Assembly (NCBI GenBank): GCA_029817715.1 | Contig: JARUPY010000164.1 | Span: 1,740,001 to 1,804,000, forward strand | Direction of reading: 5' to 3' | From: Melastoma dodecandrum | Lineage: Eukaryota; Streptophyta; Magnoliopsida; Myrtales; Melastomataceae | Length of the DNA: 64,000 nucleotides | The notes under the pieces: generated by a model | What the model was told of the DNA's origin: nothing | The model's input: the letters and a program-made list of their open reading frames with translations, nothing else | Databases searched by the model: none | Made by a program: the position numbers and the translations under genes | Shown here: positions 33,701 to 46,120 of the stretch, piece by piece | How the letters are laid out: each line of letters begins with the position of its first letter | Position numbering within the stretch: position 1 is the first letter of the stretch

Positions 33701-34573
33701 TCCTCGACATCATCAATTCAATATACATGTTAATCGGCCAAAACGACCGTGTAGCTACTCAAGCTCTTCAATTACATTTCACATCTCATCGTTACATCAT
33801 GTCTCACATATCTCGACACATACTCAAGTTCTTTCTCGTGTCATTCGATGAGATGTGATGATACCGACCTTCGTGTGTGGTGAGGCATACGGGGTGGACT
33901 CCACAACCACCCCTCTGCTGACACCATCCCTACAGCCGTTCCATTGTGGCCCATTTTCGAGTTCAAAAGAGTGTTGGTATGATACTTGCAGTTTGAGGCA
34001 TCACCGTTTGACAGTTTTTGTCATGCGGCTCACACGTCTCTTCCGGGAGCGTCATCGGAATTCTCGAGATAAGCACCACAGCTCGCAGGATCGTCGTCTT
34101 CAATTTTGGATGATAGAGACTAATTAGAGGGAAGAGTGGAACCGAATGTAACCTGGTCAGTAGGGATCCTCCAATCTAGTGTCTAACACGAGCTTGGAGA
34201 TAGTAGAGCAATGTTTCCTCGGGCAATACCCGAGAACGTTCGTAAGACGCTATGGGGGGAGTTGCGCCACGACCCCTCGGCCTTTTGACGTAATTTCCAA
34301 AGTGGGAGGGATTAAAATAAATGTCAATGCTCAATGTCACCCTACATGAGAACGTCCGTACACTACAGGGGAAGGTGTAATTACCTGAAATTAATGAAGG
34401 TTCAATTTTGGTTATAAGTTACGAAAATGGTTTAAAATGTAAAATGAGGGCGAACTCCCTTGATCAGCAGAAATTTTGCGAACCGTTGAGAATTGAGTGA
34501 AATTTACAAAGGGGCTATGGTCATATCACTCACAACATTGGATATTACTTTAGAAGCTCGTAATTTTAGGTGG
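33701..34573. other. no recognised gene
   Basis: Probably decayed transposon sequence. Short ORFs at 33622-33858 and 33855-34127 have no recognisable domain. Confidence 0.4.
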
Positions 34574-34578
34574 GGTTG

Positions 34579-36260
34579 TGTTAAGGAACAAGGAGTCAAA
34601 GGTTGAATAATTATTAATTTAATAATTTATAGAAATTACTGGCCTAGCCCAATTAGTTGTTGCTATTAAAGGCCAAACATTATCTAGGTTTTGGGGATCA
34701 TTTTTTGATTGAAATAATATTTTTCGTCCGTCTTGGCTTGGTGGTCGGCCTTCTTGGCTTGGAACAAAATTTGATTAGGACTAATTGAATCTAGCCCTAA
34801 CAATTGGTTTGACCTACCGGAATCTCGAAAATGACGGTAACGGAGATGACGACTAATACGGCTAAAATTTCGCACTTGGAGAAAAAGGTAGAGGAATTGC
34901 ACAATAGATTGTATGCCATTGATCAATCGCTTGGAAATCTTGTCTCTTCAAGTTATTACGTGAAGGGCTAACACCGATCGACAATTTTAGGAGATCGTGT
35001 AGGCTGTTACTGCATCACAGGAGGCACGCCCACCACCGCCGACTGGCGGCCTTACGCCGCCCACGACGAATGATGTTGTTTTCCAACCATCGAACGCGAA
35101 AAGGGGTGGGGTTTCCCAATCGCCGGTCGTGACCCATTCCGTAAGGGATGCACCTGGACAGGGCTGCCAACAAGTGCACACTCTACCGGTCTTCATAATC
35201 CCTTAGGGTGGTTGGTAATGGTAGACCAATACTTTGAGACACACGGACTGAGGAAGTCGCAAAAAATTTAGTTAGCCATGATTGCCATGGAGGATGAGTC
35301 GTTAGATTGGTTCCGCTAGTTCTGGGTACGGCGAGATTACGTTACTAGGTATGAGTTTTCACAGGCGTTGACCAATCAATTCGACGATAGGTACCAAGGC
35401 AGCCGTTATGAGCAATTGGCAGCCATCAAACAATTGGGAACGGTGGGGGAATATATCAGGGATTTTATGCGACTCTCATCGCAAGTTCTATGGTTGACAG
35501 AAAAACACTACCTTGGATACTTCCTATCTGGGCTGGATGAGTTCATTCGCGTGCGCATCCTAGCATGGAACCCAACTAATTTAGAGACCGCAATGCATCT
35601 GGCATGCAGCTTAGAACTCCAATTCTAGTATGATCAGACGGGGACAACAAGCTGGCCATCGAGACACTCACTGCGACCCCCATGGGCTGGCAAACCGTGC
35701 TATCGGGAAAACAGCACAACAACCCACCGCGTCATCCACCGCGCAATCAATGCTAATTACTGAACCCTGACCGGCAACCCAAATGATAGCATCGGCGTGC
35801 CGGATAGCCCCACATCCTAACAGTGTCATTCCGTAAATTGTCACAGTAGGAATTTGCCGACTTGCGAGCTAAAAATTGGTGTTTCCGATGCCGTCAGCCA
35901 TATCATCCTCGCCATGAGTGTGTGGAAAAGCAATTGAGGGTTCTTTGAAGGGGGATGATGGGTTACCCGGACTTGAATTAGTAGAGTTTGCTGAGATGGT
36001 CGAGGTGGAAGATTTAATGATGGTCGGGATGGAGGTGTTATAGAACAAGGAGTCGTAGGATGAATAATTATTAATTTAATTGTTTATAGGAATTATGGGC
36101 TTACCCAATTAGTTGTTGCTATTTAAGGGCAAACATTGTCTAAAGTTTGTGGATCATTTGTTTGATTGAAAGGATATTATTGGCTTGGTTTTCGGCCTTC
36201 TTGGCTTGTAGCAGAATTTGATCTACTGTTCGTTAGGTTTAATTGAATCTATCCCTAACA
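34579..36260 (+). mobile_element. complete gag-only LTR retrotransposon (TR-GAG type)
   Basis: Two LTRs of about 225 bp (34579-34802 and 36036-36260) both start TGTTA...GAACAAGGAGTC and end CCCTAACA. They enclose a short internal region of about 1.2 kb that holds only a gag gene. The element is flanked by a perfect 5-bp target duplication, GGTTG (34574-34578 and 36261-36265). A purine-rich GGGATGGAGG precedes the 3' LTR. There is no pol. The LTRs differ at multiple positions, so the insertion is old. The layout matches terminal-repeat retrotransposons with a GAG domain. Confidence 0.88.
34831..35995 (+). pseudogene. Ty3/gypsy-type gag of the TR-GAG element, with stops
   Basis: From ATG 34831 it begins MTVTEMTTNTAKISHLEKKV (coiled-coil-like), with a stop after about 47 codons. 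The Retrotrans_gag domain is recognisable at about 35200-35628: MVDQYFETHGLRKSQ, AMEDESLDWFR, RYEFSQALTNQFDDRYQGS, then EYIRDFMRLSSQV and LAWNPTNLETAMHLA. A zinc knuckle, CFRCRQPYHPRHEC (C-x2-C-x4-H-x4-C), lies at 35880-35921. At least four in-frame stops or frame changes make it non-coding now. Confidence 0.8.
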
Positions 36261-36265
36261 GGTTG

Positions 36266-36560
36266 AGTGATAAAAGTGTTGAGAGAAACCACTTTTGAAG
36301 TATATTTGATAGGGTTGGTCGGGAGTGAAAATTGAATGGAAATCGTAAAGGCATCCATCGACCATTTTATGACGATCCCCAATCACATCCTACATTGAGT
36401 GTCCTTTACCTACCAAACCTGTATAGCCATGGCATGCAAATGATGAGTTTGTGATAGATCAAAGTTGAACAAATGTTGAAGAGGAGGTGATAGTTAAGCA
36501 GACTTTGGTTAGATGTTGAAAAAATGGGCAAGTGTTTGAAATGGGATCATTTTACAAAGG
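36266..36560. other. no recognised gene
   Basis: Stretch between two LTR elements. It continues at 38591 across the solo LTR insertion, and TTTACAAAGGAACCC runs on to ATGATAAAACTTTTCC there. I recognise no gene. Confidence 0.4.
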
Positions 36561-36565
36561 AACCC

Positions 36566-38585
36566 TGTTGGATCGTTTATGTACACTAAGAGGGGGGTGA
36601 ATTAGTGTTTATCACTTTTTCGCCCTTTCTCGGTGTAAGCGGAAGCGTACTGTATTACAGCAGAGCGTTTCTCAGAATGAGAAATACCTTACTGTAACTG
36701 TTACGATTTTGTCGAGTAGGTTTTGGTACGAGTATTGCGCGATCGTAATGGACACAGTGATTTATAGTGGTTCGGCCTTAATTGACCTACGTCCACTTTC
36801 CACCAACAAGGTGATTCCACTATATAAAATAATGGGTGCAAAAAGCCCTTGCACTAGGCATATGTTCCTCTACAAAGTGAGATTTAGAATCCCGTACAAT
36901 AGATGATCACTCCTGGCAACGGTCAACTCCTCACACAGTAGACATCTTCTCGTTTTCAGCAGAATGATGCTTATCCTCAGCAGTTGGTAGCTCAATGGAT
37001 TCCACACAGCTCATTGTCGCTTAATATAAACCTGACTTATCAAAGAACACAGACAACGTTATGTTAGAGTATAAATCCTCACAGATAATTCCTTACGGTG
37101 AAGAATGTATTATCAGAGAGCAGCTCGTTTCTGCTTCACAGCGAAGGATTGCTTCAGCACTTTATCGTTCAGCAGAGGATTTCCACACAGATTTTGTCTC
37201 TCCTTAAGATAAGCCTGCACTTGCTTAAGAGACAACCACAAAGTTGAACCTCAAAGATCACGAAGATAGGAACCGCAAAGATCACAAAGAAAACCACAAA
37301 GCCACTTAGAAGGTATCGGTCCTACACTCAGTTCGGACGTGCACGGTTACCACAGCCGTGACTCACTGCACTGCACACCCAGTTCCTAGGGTGGAATTTT
37401 CCGATCCGTTGGCTTCCACGCAACCTGCTTTACTAACCCTCTGTATCAGGCGTTCAAGACTTCTGCACAGCACCCCTGTGCTCGGGAGGAACTCTTTCCA
37501 CTCCGGCGGCGTTCCCACCTCCTGCTCTACCCTGCAGGCACGAGACTTCTGGCGCGCACCCGCAAGTGCGTGTCTAACTGCTCAAACTCCGTAGGCTCGA
37601 GACTTCCCTGCGAAAAGACACGACAAGAACGGCTTCTTGCCGATGGGTCAGCAACCGGTTACTGAATTCAGAGCAGGTATTCACTTAGCTTCCCTCAGAC
37701 GATTCGTCGGCTGCTCGTTGAACGCACCGAGGACACCTAGTCCCTCTCAGACGATCAAAGGATCTGACCTCAGCCCCTTGACACTCTCACACGCAGCTTG
37801 CAAGAGAAAGAACCAGGAGACACTTAGCACCTTCCGCTCTCCGTCGACGCACAAAGCTCACTTAGACCACACAGATCACACAGACCACACAGACGCACAA
37901 AGGCAGTGAGAAAAATGTCGTCCTTGGTCTGATTATAACGGAGAAAGAAGCATAAGGGACGTCCAGGCAATCTTCGAGATTTGTTGCTAAAACTGACAGC
38001 CAGGATTCAGCAACAGTCTGCTCAACGTTTGCTATGCCATAGAAGGAAAGACACCAACGGTAACTTCCTTTACTCATCTCAATCAAATAGATTATTTCCA
38101 ATCTCCAACATCATATCTAATTAATTATGATAATTAAATATATTTAATTTGATATTTTCTCCCATTACAGCGAGACGTTGCTGCAGAAGATCAGAGAAAT
38201 ATTTTGTTTCCAAAAATAACAATTGGAAAGGTAATCTCATTTTATTTGTTGCCTAAGTGCTTATGATAAAATCATTAGGCTACGGTAAATGAACCTAGAC
38301 ACTCAGAATAATTATCTGAGATAGATTAAAATAAATCTTAGAATAAATCGTGATTATTAAAAATATGTTTCCATATTTTCAACTTCTATGCGTAATATCA
38401 CAGTAACAGTGTACTGGAACGCAGTAATATATAGCGGTTACTAGCTGTGGTTCAGCAACGCATTGCTCAAGCTCATCACTAAGAATGAACACATAACTTG
38501 TGAAACATTACTACTGACTACCAGTAACATGTCGCTTACCACCAGTAACATGTCGCTTAAGTTCATCATCAAAACCAGGTCAACA
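36566..38585. mobile_element. solo LTR, about 2.0 kb
   Basis: Begins TGTTGGATCG and ends GGTCAACA. It is flanked by a perfect 5-bp target duplication AACCC (36561-36565 and 38586-38590). It has no coding sequence and no second LTR, so it is best explained by LTR-LTR recombination. It holds short internal repeats: CAAAGATCAC around 37250-37310, CACAGA(T/C)CACACAGACC near 37862-37895, and a doubled CCAGTAACATGTCGCTTA unit at 38521-38560. Confidence 0.8.
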
Positions 38586-38590
38586 AACCC

Positions 38591-39861
38591 CATGATAAAA
38601 CTTTTCCATTCTGGAAACTAACTTTAGAATCATAAAATTGAGGTGTGGTTGAGCGTAAGATATGATGAGAAAACAAATTTTTGAGGTAGTATTGAAGTGA
38701 GGGTTTGACAATCGAATAGCATCCGTGATAGGTTGTAGTCGCCCTCAGGCTACTCCTAACCACCGCTCAAATAAAATGAGCGAGAATAGGGACGATGGAG
38801 AGGCTGATCCGAGAAGACCAAGGGGCGATCCTCTATGAAGATTTCCCTTATATATTTGAGTTCTTAGAGGTGTTTGAAGTAATTTTTGTTGACTTGGACC
38901 AAACATAAGGTCAAACAAGCATGAGTTGGCGGAAGGGTGGCATTGGTGAAACATTACCTCATGCATAACATCACCAACATACCACTTGCCTTAAGATAAT
39001 TTTAACTGAGTTGCATGACCACCTTAAAGAAACCATTTCAAGCATATTTTCGTGTCACTTTGGTGCTTGGAAGGATAATTATTTTCTTAAGAAGATCGTT
39101 AGTTTAAAAGATAATATCGTCCGAATGTTATTGCTATGGAATTATTCAAGGGTCGACGCTGATTGAGCTAGTGGTGATGGTTACTGATCCCAATGATGAT
39201 GGCCGCTGCCCTTCACCCCAACCTCCATCCGTGAAGAGAGATAAACGCCTCGACCCCAACCGTTAAGGGAGAAAATCGACCCGTGTCACCACGTTTAATC
39301 TTAGCTTGGTGAGCGGCTTCAAGATCATTTTTTTAGCCCTTGGACGGTGTTGCCCCTTGATTTTATCATATCACTTGTACGGGGATTGACTAGTCAAGAG
39401 AACATAGGCCCCTAAATCAAGCAATGGGTGTTTTATGAGATGAAATGACATAAAGTGATATTTAAATTAAAGAAATAAGTCTTTCCTTTTCCCCTTCCCC
39501 AAGCAAACACACATCTCCCCCCTCTCTTCCACGGTTGTGGGACAAACTACGTAAGGGGGAGAAAATACAAAAAGGAAAGTAAACGCAACGGAGAATGGGG
39601 AGGACACCGTGAAGAAGAAGATGGATGTGGTGCTGTTGTCGAATCAAAGAAGATGGACAGGAGGATCCAGCGTGGAGATCCCCTAAGGAAGAACCGTGGG
39701 AGGAGCTTTCGTAGGGTGAAGAAGAGGGGGATGCAAGGTAGAAGCTCAAGAGATTAAGATACCGCCTCCCTCAGTCCCTTTTCTTCTCGCAAATGATCGT
39801 AATACTCTCTTAGCTGTTATGCTTGTGTAATTTGCATGCGTGTGGGTTGTGGATGATTTGG
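38591..39861. other. no recognised gene
   Basis: Mixed sequence with short ORFs only (up to 95 codons on minus at 39462-39749, Ser-rich and low complexity). It is interrupted at its right end by the hAT MITE. Confidence 0.4.
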
Positions 39862-39869
39862 GTGTGGAA

Positions 39870-40900
39870 CAGTGATTTCAAGGCGAGGCGCCTTGAGCGC
39901 CTAGGCGCCAGGGCGAGGCGAGGCGAGGCCTCGTCGCCCATTTTTGCTCTGGGCGGGCGCGCCCGACACCAGGCGCCAATAAGGCGCTGGCGCCTCTCCC
40001 CCCCCGTGTTTTCCCCTTCCCTGTTGGAGTCTGGGTTTGATTGGTAAAAAATAACAAAATTGAAGGACCAGAAAGGTATTACAAATTTAATCAAACCCTA
40101 TCTCCCCCCTCACCTCCTATCGCGCCCTCGTTTCTCCTCCTCCATTGCAAATCAGAAACTTCGATCACAGGCTCCCGGGACCCTTTTAATCGTCATAGTA
40201 GGGCGCCGGAAGAAGACTGCTTGTTAGGGTATTTGATCGTCGGGCAGGTTTCTTCTCCTTCTCGCTTGCCTCGTTCTTGAAATATATTGCCTCGTACAGT
40301 GATATGTGTAGGCGTAGTGTTCGTGGGGGGGAAGAAAGAGGGGGAGAGGGAGTGGGGTGACGGGAGAAGGAGGAGATAAGGGAGCGGAGGGCGTGGTTGG
40401 GGATGAGGGGAAGGGACCAATCTGCCGGAGGAATGACAAGTCAAACCTTGCACAATTAAAATATCATTTTCAACTGCCATTAATGGCATAAAACATGAGT
40501 TTGGGTGTAACCAACTGATTGCATCCTGTCAAGTATTCAGAGAACTATTTCATGCTTTTTAGCTAAATGATTTGCGCATCCATTATCTGTGAGAGCATTC
40601 TCCTCAGCTTATTTTTACTAAGATGGATTAACTGTCCCTTTCATTTCTTGGATTAATTTATGATTATGTTTGATATACCAAATTTGTAATCATGTTTGTT
40701 ATGATTATACAGAATGTTTGTAATCATGTTTGTTATGATTAATTTACATTTGGCATTTTAATTACAAAAAAATGTTCTATAATCTATACATTGATGCATT
40801 AGCGCCTTATCTAGCGCCTAGCGCCTCGCCTAGCGCCTAGCGCCTTGGGCGATGAGAGGCCTTCTCGCCTTGGTGGCGCCTTGGCGCCTTGAAATCACTG
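39870..40900. mobile_element. hAT-type MITE with GGCGCC-rich ends
   Basis: 1031 bp. The terminal inverted repeats CAGTGATTTCAAGGCG / CGCCTTGAAATCACTG are perfect over 16 bp. The 8-bp target duplication is perfect: GTGTGGAA at 39862-39869 and 40901-40908. Subterminal regions carry many AGGCG/GCGCCT repeats (39884-40000 and 40800-40890). The core is AT-rich and has no transposase. Confidence 0.93.
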
Positions 40901-40908
40901 GTGTGGAA

Positions 40909-42062
40909 AGGATGTAGAGGCGTCATTTCCACGAAAGGAAGATGAAGGACGCCTCGGGTGGTGGTGGATCGGATGGTTACGAGTGTTCGGCTTTTGAATG
41001 CTCGTGTGTTCGCAACATGTGTGTGTAGTATCACGTATGATCGTGTTTATGTGTATAAGGCTGTCATGACACAAATGGAATGAAGATAACCGAGTTAGTA
41101 TTGGGTCTATGATGGACGGATGTGGTGCCGGACATTAAGAGAAGGGACGCCCCAGGCCGAAATGCAAGGGTGTTGTGATGCCATGATCGTGTACGTTTGA
41201 TTGTGTCTTGGGTGTGTTGTATGTGTGCTTATAAACTCAATGGGTCTGTTTAAGGGCTGAACCCTTGAGAAAAGGGGTGCCCCGGATGGTGGTGCTTGGG
41301 ACGAACACGATATACTTGATTTTTGCATGTTGTTTTTATAGTCATGTGCGGGCGTCACTTGAATTGTGGGTGGGTTGTGGTTGTGCGAGCTAGTTTGACA
41401 CAGATGAGTATGGGACAATCGCGGGGGGCATGCTTCCTTGAAAGAATGGGATGAGGAGAAGAAGGGGCGCCCCTGACGCGATCCTTGATGGATTACGTTG
41501 AATCGTGAGATAAGTAGATTTGGAGTTGCGCTAAGGGACAACCAGTTAGGATGCATCTTTTGAATGTTGGGCTGCCGTACTTAGTTTCTAAACTAATATT
41601 TTTGTGTGCATTGACAGGTCATTTAGGGAGTTCTCAAGTGCTATTTCTTACTCATCTAGCATAGACATTGTAGTTACGTGTTGTAAAAACACGGTTTGTA
41701 AACAACCTTGTGAACGTTTTCGAATATTATTGAAATTTACGTCGTTTCTTTAAGTATAAAACTATGAGACCATACACAACCCCCTCCATAACCTCAAGCC
41801 GCCCCCTTCGTCCCTCGGGATTTTCATGCCCCCTTCGTCCCGGGGGACTTTCACGCCCCCTCCGTCATTGAGATTTCCCCTATCATCGCCCTCGACATCT
41901 TCGGGTAGCCCTTCCACCGCCCCAAGCCGGCGACCCAAGGGTGGCAAGGGGCGACGATGGGGGCTGCCCGGCTGCGAATGAAGGTGGCAGGAAAGAGGCA
42001 TTCCCTGGGATGGTCGGGGCGACAGGGACTCAAATCGGATGCAAATGGTTACCCTTAGGTAA
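40909..42062. other. no recognised gene
   Basis: Low-complexity G/T-rich sequence and, at 41770-41900, a short C-rich repeat (CCCCCTTCGTCCC). ORFs such as 41107-41556 on minus have no recognisable domain. Confidence 0.4.
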
Positions 42063-42070
42063 AGTTCAGG

Positions 42071-43901
42071 CAAGGTTGATAAAATCGTAGCTCGTAGGAT
42101 CGTAAGTAAAATCAGAAGAGTTTACAAAATTGTAATTTGAATACACATATATGCATGATAACAAATAACAAATCACATCATAACATAAAGAAACAAGTCT
42201 TTACTCATTAAATTATGACGCGTGACAAGATCAAGAACCACAAACATAGAGTAAGCTGACAAACAAAACACGCCAATAAAAGTCTAAAAAACTTTTTAAA
42301 GTTCACTAAATTGGCAAGTCAAAACAAAAACCAGAAAATGATCCAACAAAGCATTCGGGTTCTGATCAAAATAATCATCTCCCTCCTCAGCCATATCATC
42401 TTCATTTTTCTCTTCGAATTCATCAGTTTCAAATCTTGGAACCCCTAAATCATCATCACCAATACTACTAGCCCCATCTTCCTCTCCAACTTGCACTACA
42501 TCTTCATTTACAGTCTCAATCTTCTCATCAAAATATTACCCATCTTTATAATCAAGGATCCATTCATCATCTGAGGGAAGGTCATCAATATCATAATTCT
42601 TGAGTGGTATACTTATTTGCTTATTCTTTTTCAACCTCGAGTTAGCCATTACAAAAATCACATTATTCATAATTCTCTATTTCAAATGGTTTCTTCTTTT
42701 TGTGTGGACCTAAACAAACACAAGAAGACAAGTATACAAATTAGTCAATTACAATTAACTAAGGACTCTAATTTCAATAAAAAGATTTTGATGTGAAAGC
42801 TATTATCTCAAAAGCACTCCAATTTCTCTCGCAACCCGGGGAGCTACATGTATAACACGCGATAGCAAATTTCTGCAACTCTGGATATTGACTCCCATAA
42901 GATTCTTACCATTATGCCGATATTTTGATATTTAGTGCTTTGGTAGCAAATATACTTGCAAACATCCCAAACTTACTTTTGAACTCATCAAGTTGTGAAT
43001 CAATCTTGGATATTTCTTTAACATTTCTCACAATCCTTTGCAAGCAACCATATAATCATTTCTTCACTTCATAGTCAGCAATTGTAATATCGTTTAGGGT
43101 TTAAATAATAGCCTGGTGCATGAAGACGACTAGCAAACACTCGAAAACAATTCATAAAGGAGATTTCACTAGCCTAGCCAATACAACACTTGACTAGATT
43201 TAACAATATACAGGAAAGACGAACAACTGAATACCGGCTCCATCTGCCCAAGTGATACTAGATGTAAGATCTTGACTAAGTCTTCCAGATGAACACATTT
43301 CGACTACGACTAATTTTCCGACCAAAATCATAAGAGAAAAGAACAAGATATGTATTCCACGGTATTATGGACAAAACATGCGTTTGAACAAAAAGGAACC
43401 TCAAGAACGCAACATACAGATGATGTGTCCAAGCATCAAAATAAAAATACATCAGCATGATCATCGAACTCTCAACTACCAACAAACACACACACACACA
43501 CACACAATCTTCTCGTTGGAATTAAAGGATAACAATGTCGATCCAAATCCAATATCGAGGGGGATTAGGTAAAAAGGGATTAAAGGAAGAAGTGCAAATG
43601 GAAATGCGAGGAATGATGAAGAAAGGAAAGGATAATAGAGGAGAGAAATGAATACCTTCATGGAAGGAAAAAACGAAAAGAAAGAAGAATTAACAGGTTC
43701 GCAAAAACAGTGAGGGTTGAGGGAGATAGAGAGAGGATGAGGAATTGTTGAATCATAGGTTACGATTCATTCCCATGATCCCGCTTATGATCCTACGGTT
43801 CCACTGAAAAATGATATTGGGTACAATTCAACTCGTTATAACCCAAAATATGGTAAAATCGTTCGATCCTATGAGCAAAGCTCACGATTTTGACAACCGT
43901 G
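42071..43901 (-). mobile_element. internally deleted hAT element keeping a dimerisation-domain remnant
   Basis: 1831 bp with ends CAAGGTTGATAAAATCG and CACGGTTGTCAAAATCG (reverse complement) as inverted repeats. The flanks are an imperfect 8-bp duplication, (A)GTTCAGG before and GTTCTAGG after. On minus, around 42880-42810, it reads LQKFAIACYTCSSPGCERNW, the conserved hAT C-terminal dimerisation motif. An acidic tail follows (42496-42296, GDDDLGVPRFETDEFEEKNEDD) that closely resembles the end of the transposase at 53903-54280. The BED finger and catalytic core are missing. It contains a CA microsatellite at 43485-43506. Confidence 0.82.
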
Positions 43902-43909
43902 GTTCTAGG

Positions 43910-44885
43910 ACACACTCATTTACAAAGATATCTCCTCATTTACACAATCATTACCTGGTCGTTGCCCCATTCCTCACGTCTTGCTAACGAGCACGCACTC
44001 ACATGCGGATGGTGCTTCATACATACGCATGCTTATGTTGGTTCACTCTAGTCCAGCGAAACCTTATACATATCTCCCTGTGAACTTATGGCAAAATCAA
44101 TTACGAACAATCTAAACCATATTTACCTATAGAAAAAATCAAATAGGCGCGATAATTTTATATCCCCACCATAACATAGACATCATCCATTTCTATTACA
44201 TATAAGTTGACCTTGCTTAGTACCATGTCCACTTGTGACATTATTGTTTTCCAAATTCACTATAGTTTCTAACTTATGATCTAACTTATAAAGACTCGAA
44301 CACCCCATGAGAATATCCCATGACCCATGAGACTCTCTTAGCCTTCAATTGATCAGTGACAGACCGTGTTCATTCTCTTCAGACAACTGCAACATTCAAA
44401 TCTTATTTGATTGATTGTGAGTTAGGACGAGCATGGGCTCGTCATTTACGGTAACATGATGTGATGATCGTGGGGAGGCTTGGGATGAGGGTGTTGGTAG
44501 GGGGCGAAGTTGGGGTGGTGCCCGTTGCCTTCCCTCATCACCCCCTCCAATAAGGTTCTCCCTTTTATTAAGTTATGAAAATCAATGTCCTTCTCACTTA
44601 ACTCTGTACCCAAGTTATAACTTAGCTCACATTAGGGAAGAATGACATTTCATATATATATATGTGTGTATATATAGGAGTACATTTAAATGTATATATA
44701 CATTTACATCTAAATGATGACATAAAATAAAAGCAACGAATACAAGGCTTGCTCGTTTGCAACAAAACCTGTCAACTAGTACACACACAATGACATTGGT
44801 ACATAGCTAAGTATCATGACCCACTCCAGCATTAAGTAACCCAACCGATCTTTTCATCCCAATATTCATCGGGAATAGGTATGGC
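43910..44885. other. no recognised gene
   Basis: No ORF of note. It contains a TA/TG microsatellite near 44653-44700. Confidence 0.4.
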
Positions 44886-46120
44886 ATTCATCTGATACCC
44901 TTCTTTATACGCATTCGGGGACGAGAATCTCATCAATCGGTCCCCTCATTTACACGCACTCGGGGGCGGAAATGTCATCAACCGGTCCACTCAGTTACAT
45001 GCACTCGAGGGCGGGAATCTCTTCAATCGGTCTCCTTATTTACAAGCAATCGAGGGTGGGAAGCTCATCAACTGGTCCCCTCATTCATACGCACTCGAGG
45101 GTGGGAAGCTCATCAGCCGGTCCCCTCATTTACAAGCACTCAAGGACGGAAATCTCATCAAAAGGTTCCCTCTGATACAAGTACGGGATGAGACGGTTCG
45201 GTTGCTCAATGACAAACGAACCAAGATGGCGAACGATGACAGATGATGGTGATAAACTGGAAAGTAAAGGATAACGACTCGCCAGCCTTCGAATACAAGC
45301 TAAGCCACCACCGAAGAATGGACGTGCCCTGCCTAGAACGCGTACAGATACAGCAACAGCACCACCGTATTTGGACTCGAGGTTGAACGACACAACGACC
45401 AGATATAGCTATGCACCACTGGTGTAATGAACGCTCGGGTAATCTCGCCACACACGGAATCCACTGAGTGATAAGAGAAAGAGTTGCTCAAAGTGTTTTT
45501 GGATTCAAAATTCCGAATTCAAGATAAGTTCCTTTTCTGGATTACAATGCAAGGGCTTATATAGGTTACCCAAAGAAAGGCAATCAGGAAAACGAAACAA
45601 AAGATACAGAAAATAACAGCAGAAGATAAGAAAGGGACACATATTATTTTTCCGTGACAAGATCTTAAAAGCTAGTGGGCATGGTAGTGGAGCAGACGCG
45701 ACCCTTAGGATGCAAGTTGTCAGATCGTAACCACCTATTGAGTTTCTCGTCATTTCAGCTTCCTTCGCTCATCGCTCGAGATGTCCCCAAAGCCCGGCCT
45801 TGTGCGTTCTCGAAAACCCGGGTCTCGAGTTAGAGTTCATCTTGAGACGACTCCTATCTTCTCGAGTTGACGACTCAACTTGAGCGCTTAAGCACCGTGA
45901 AGGTACTTTCCGTCTCAAGGGCTCCTCTCGAGTTGGTCCCGACTTGGCCTTGTTCGATCAAACTCGCATCACCCTCATTTATAAGTATTCGAGGACGGGA
46001 ATCTCATCAACTAGTCCCCTCATTTACACGCACTCGAGGGCGAAAATCTCATCAACCGATCCCCTCATTTACACGCACTTGAGGGCGAAAATCTCGTCAA
46101 CTAGTCCCCTAATTTATATG
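44886..46120. repeat. 45-bp minisatellite array, split by a solo LTR
   Basis: About six units before the insertion (44886-45172) and about three after it (45972-46120). Unit consensus: TCATCAACCGGTCCCCTCAT followed by TTACACGCACTCGAGGGCGG and AAATC. Because 45 is a multiple of three, all frames stay open and give repeating 15-residue peptides (STGPLIYTHSRVG); there is no sign that it is a gene. Confidence 0.85.
45173..45971 (-). mobile_element. solo LTR inside the minisatellite
   Basis: 799 bp beginning TGATACAAG and ending CGCATCA, with a perfect 5-bp duplication CCCTC (45168-45172 and 45972-45976). A CTATATAAG promoter on minus near 45557-45566 gives the orientation. No coding sequence. 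Confidence 0.82.

Noticed and set aside
43485..43506. CA microsatellite as a regulatory element
   Set aside because: An ordinary dinucleotide run inside a deleted hAT element.
45165..45190. Minus-strand TGTATCAGAG as a primer-binding site after a copia LTR
   Set aside because: The last bases are the CCCTC target duplication of a solo LTR, so the resemblance is accidental.
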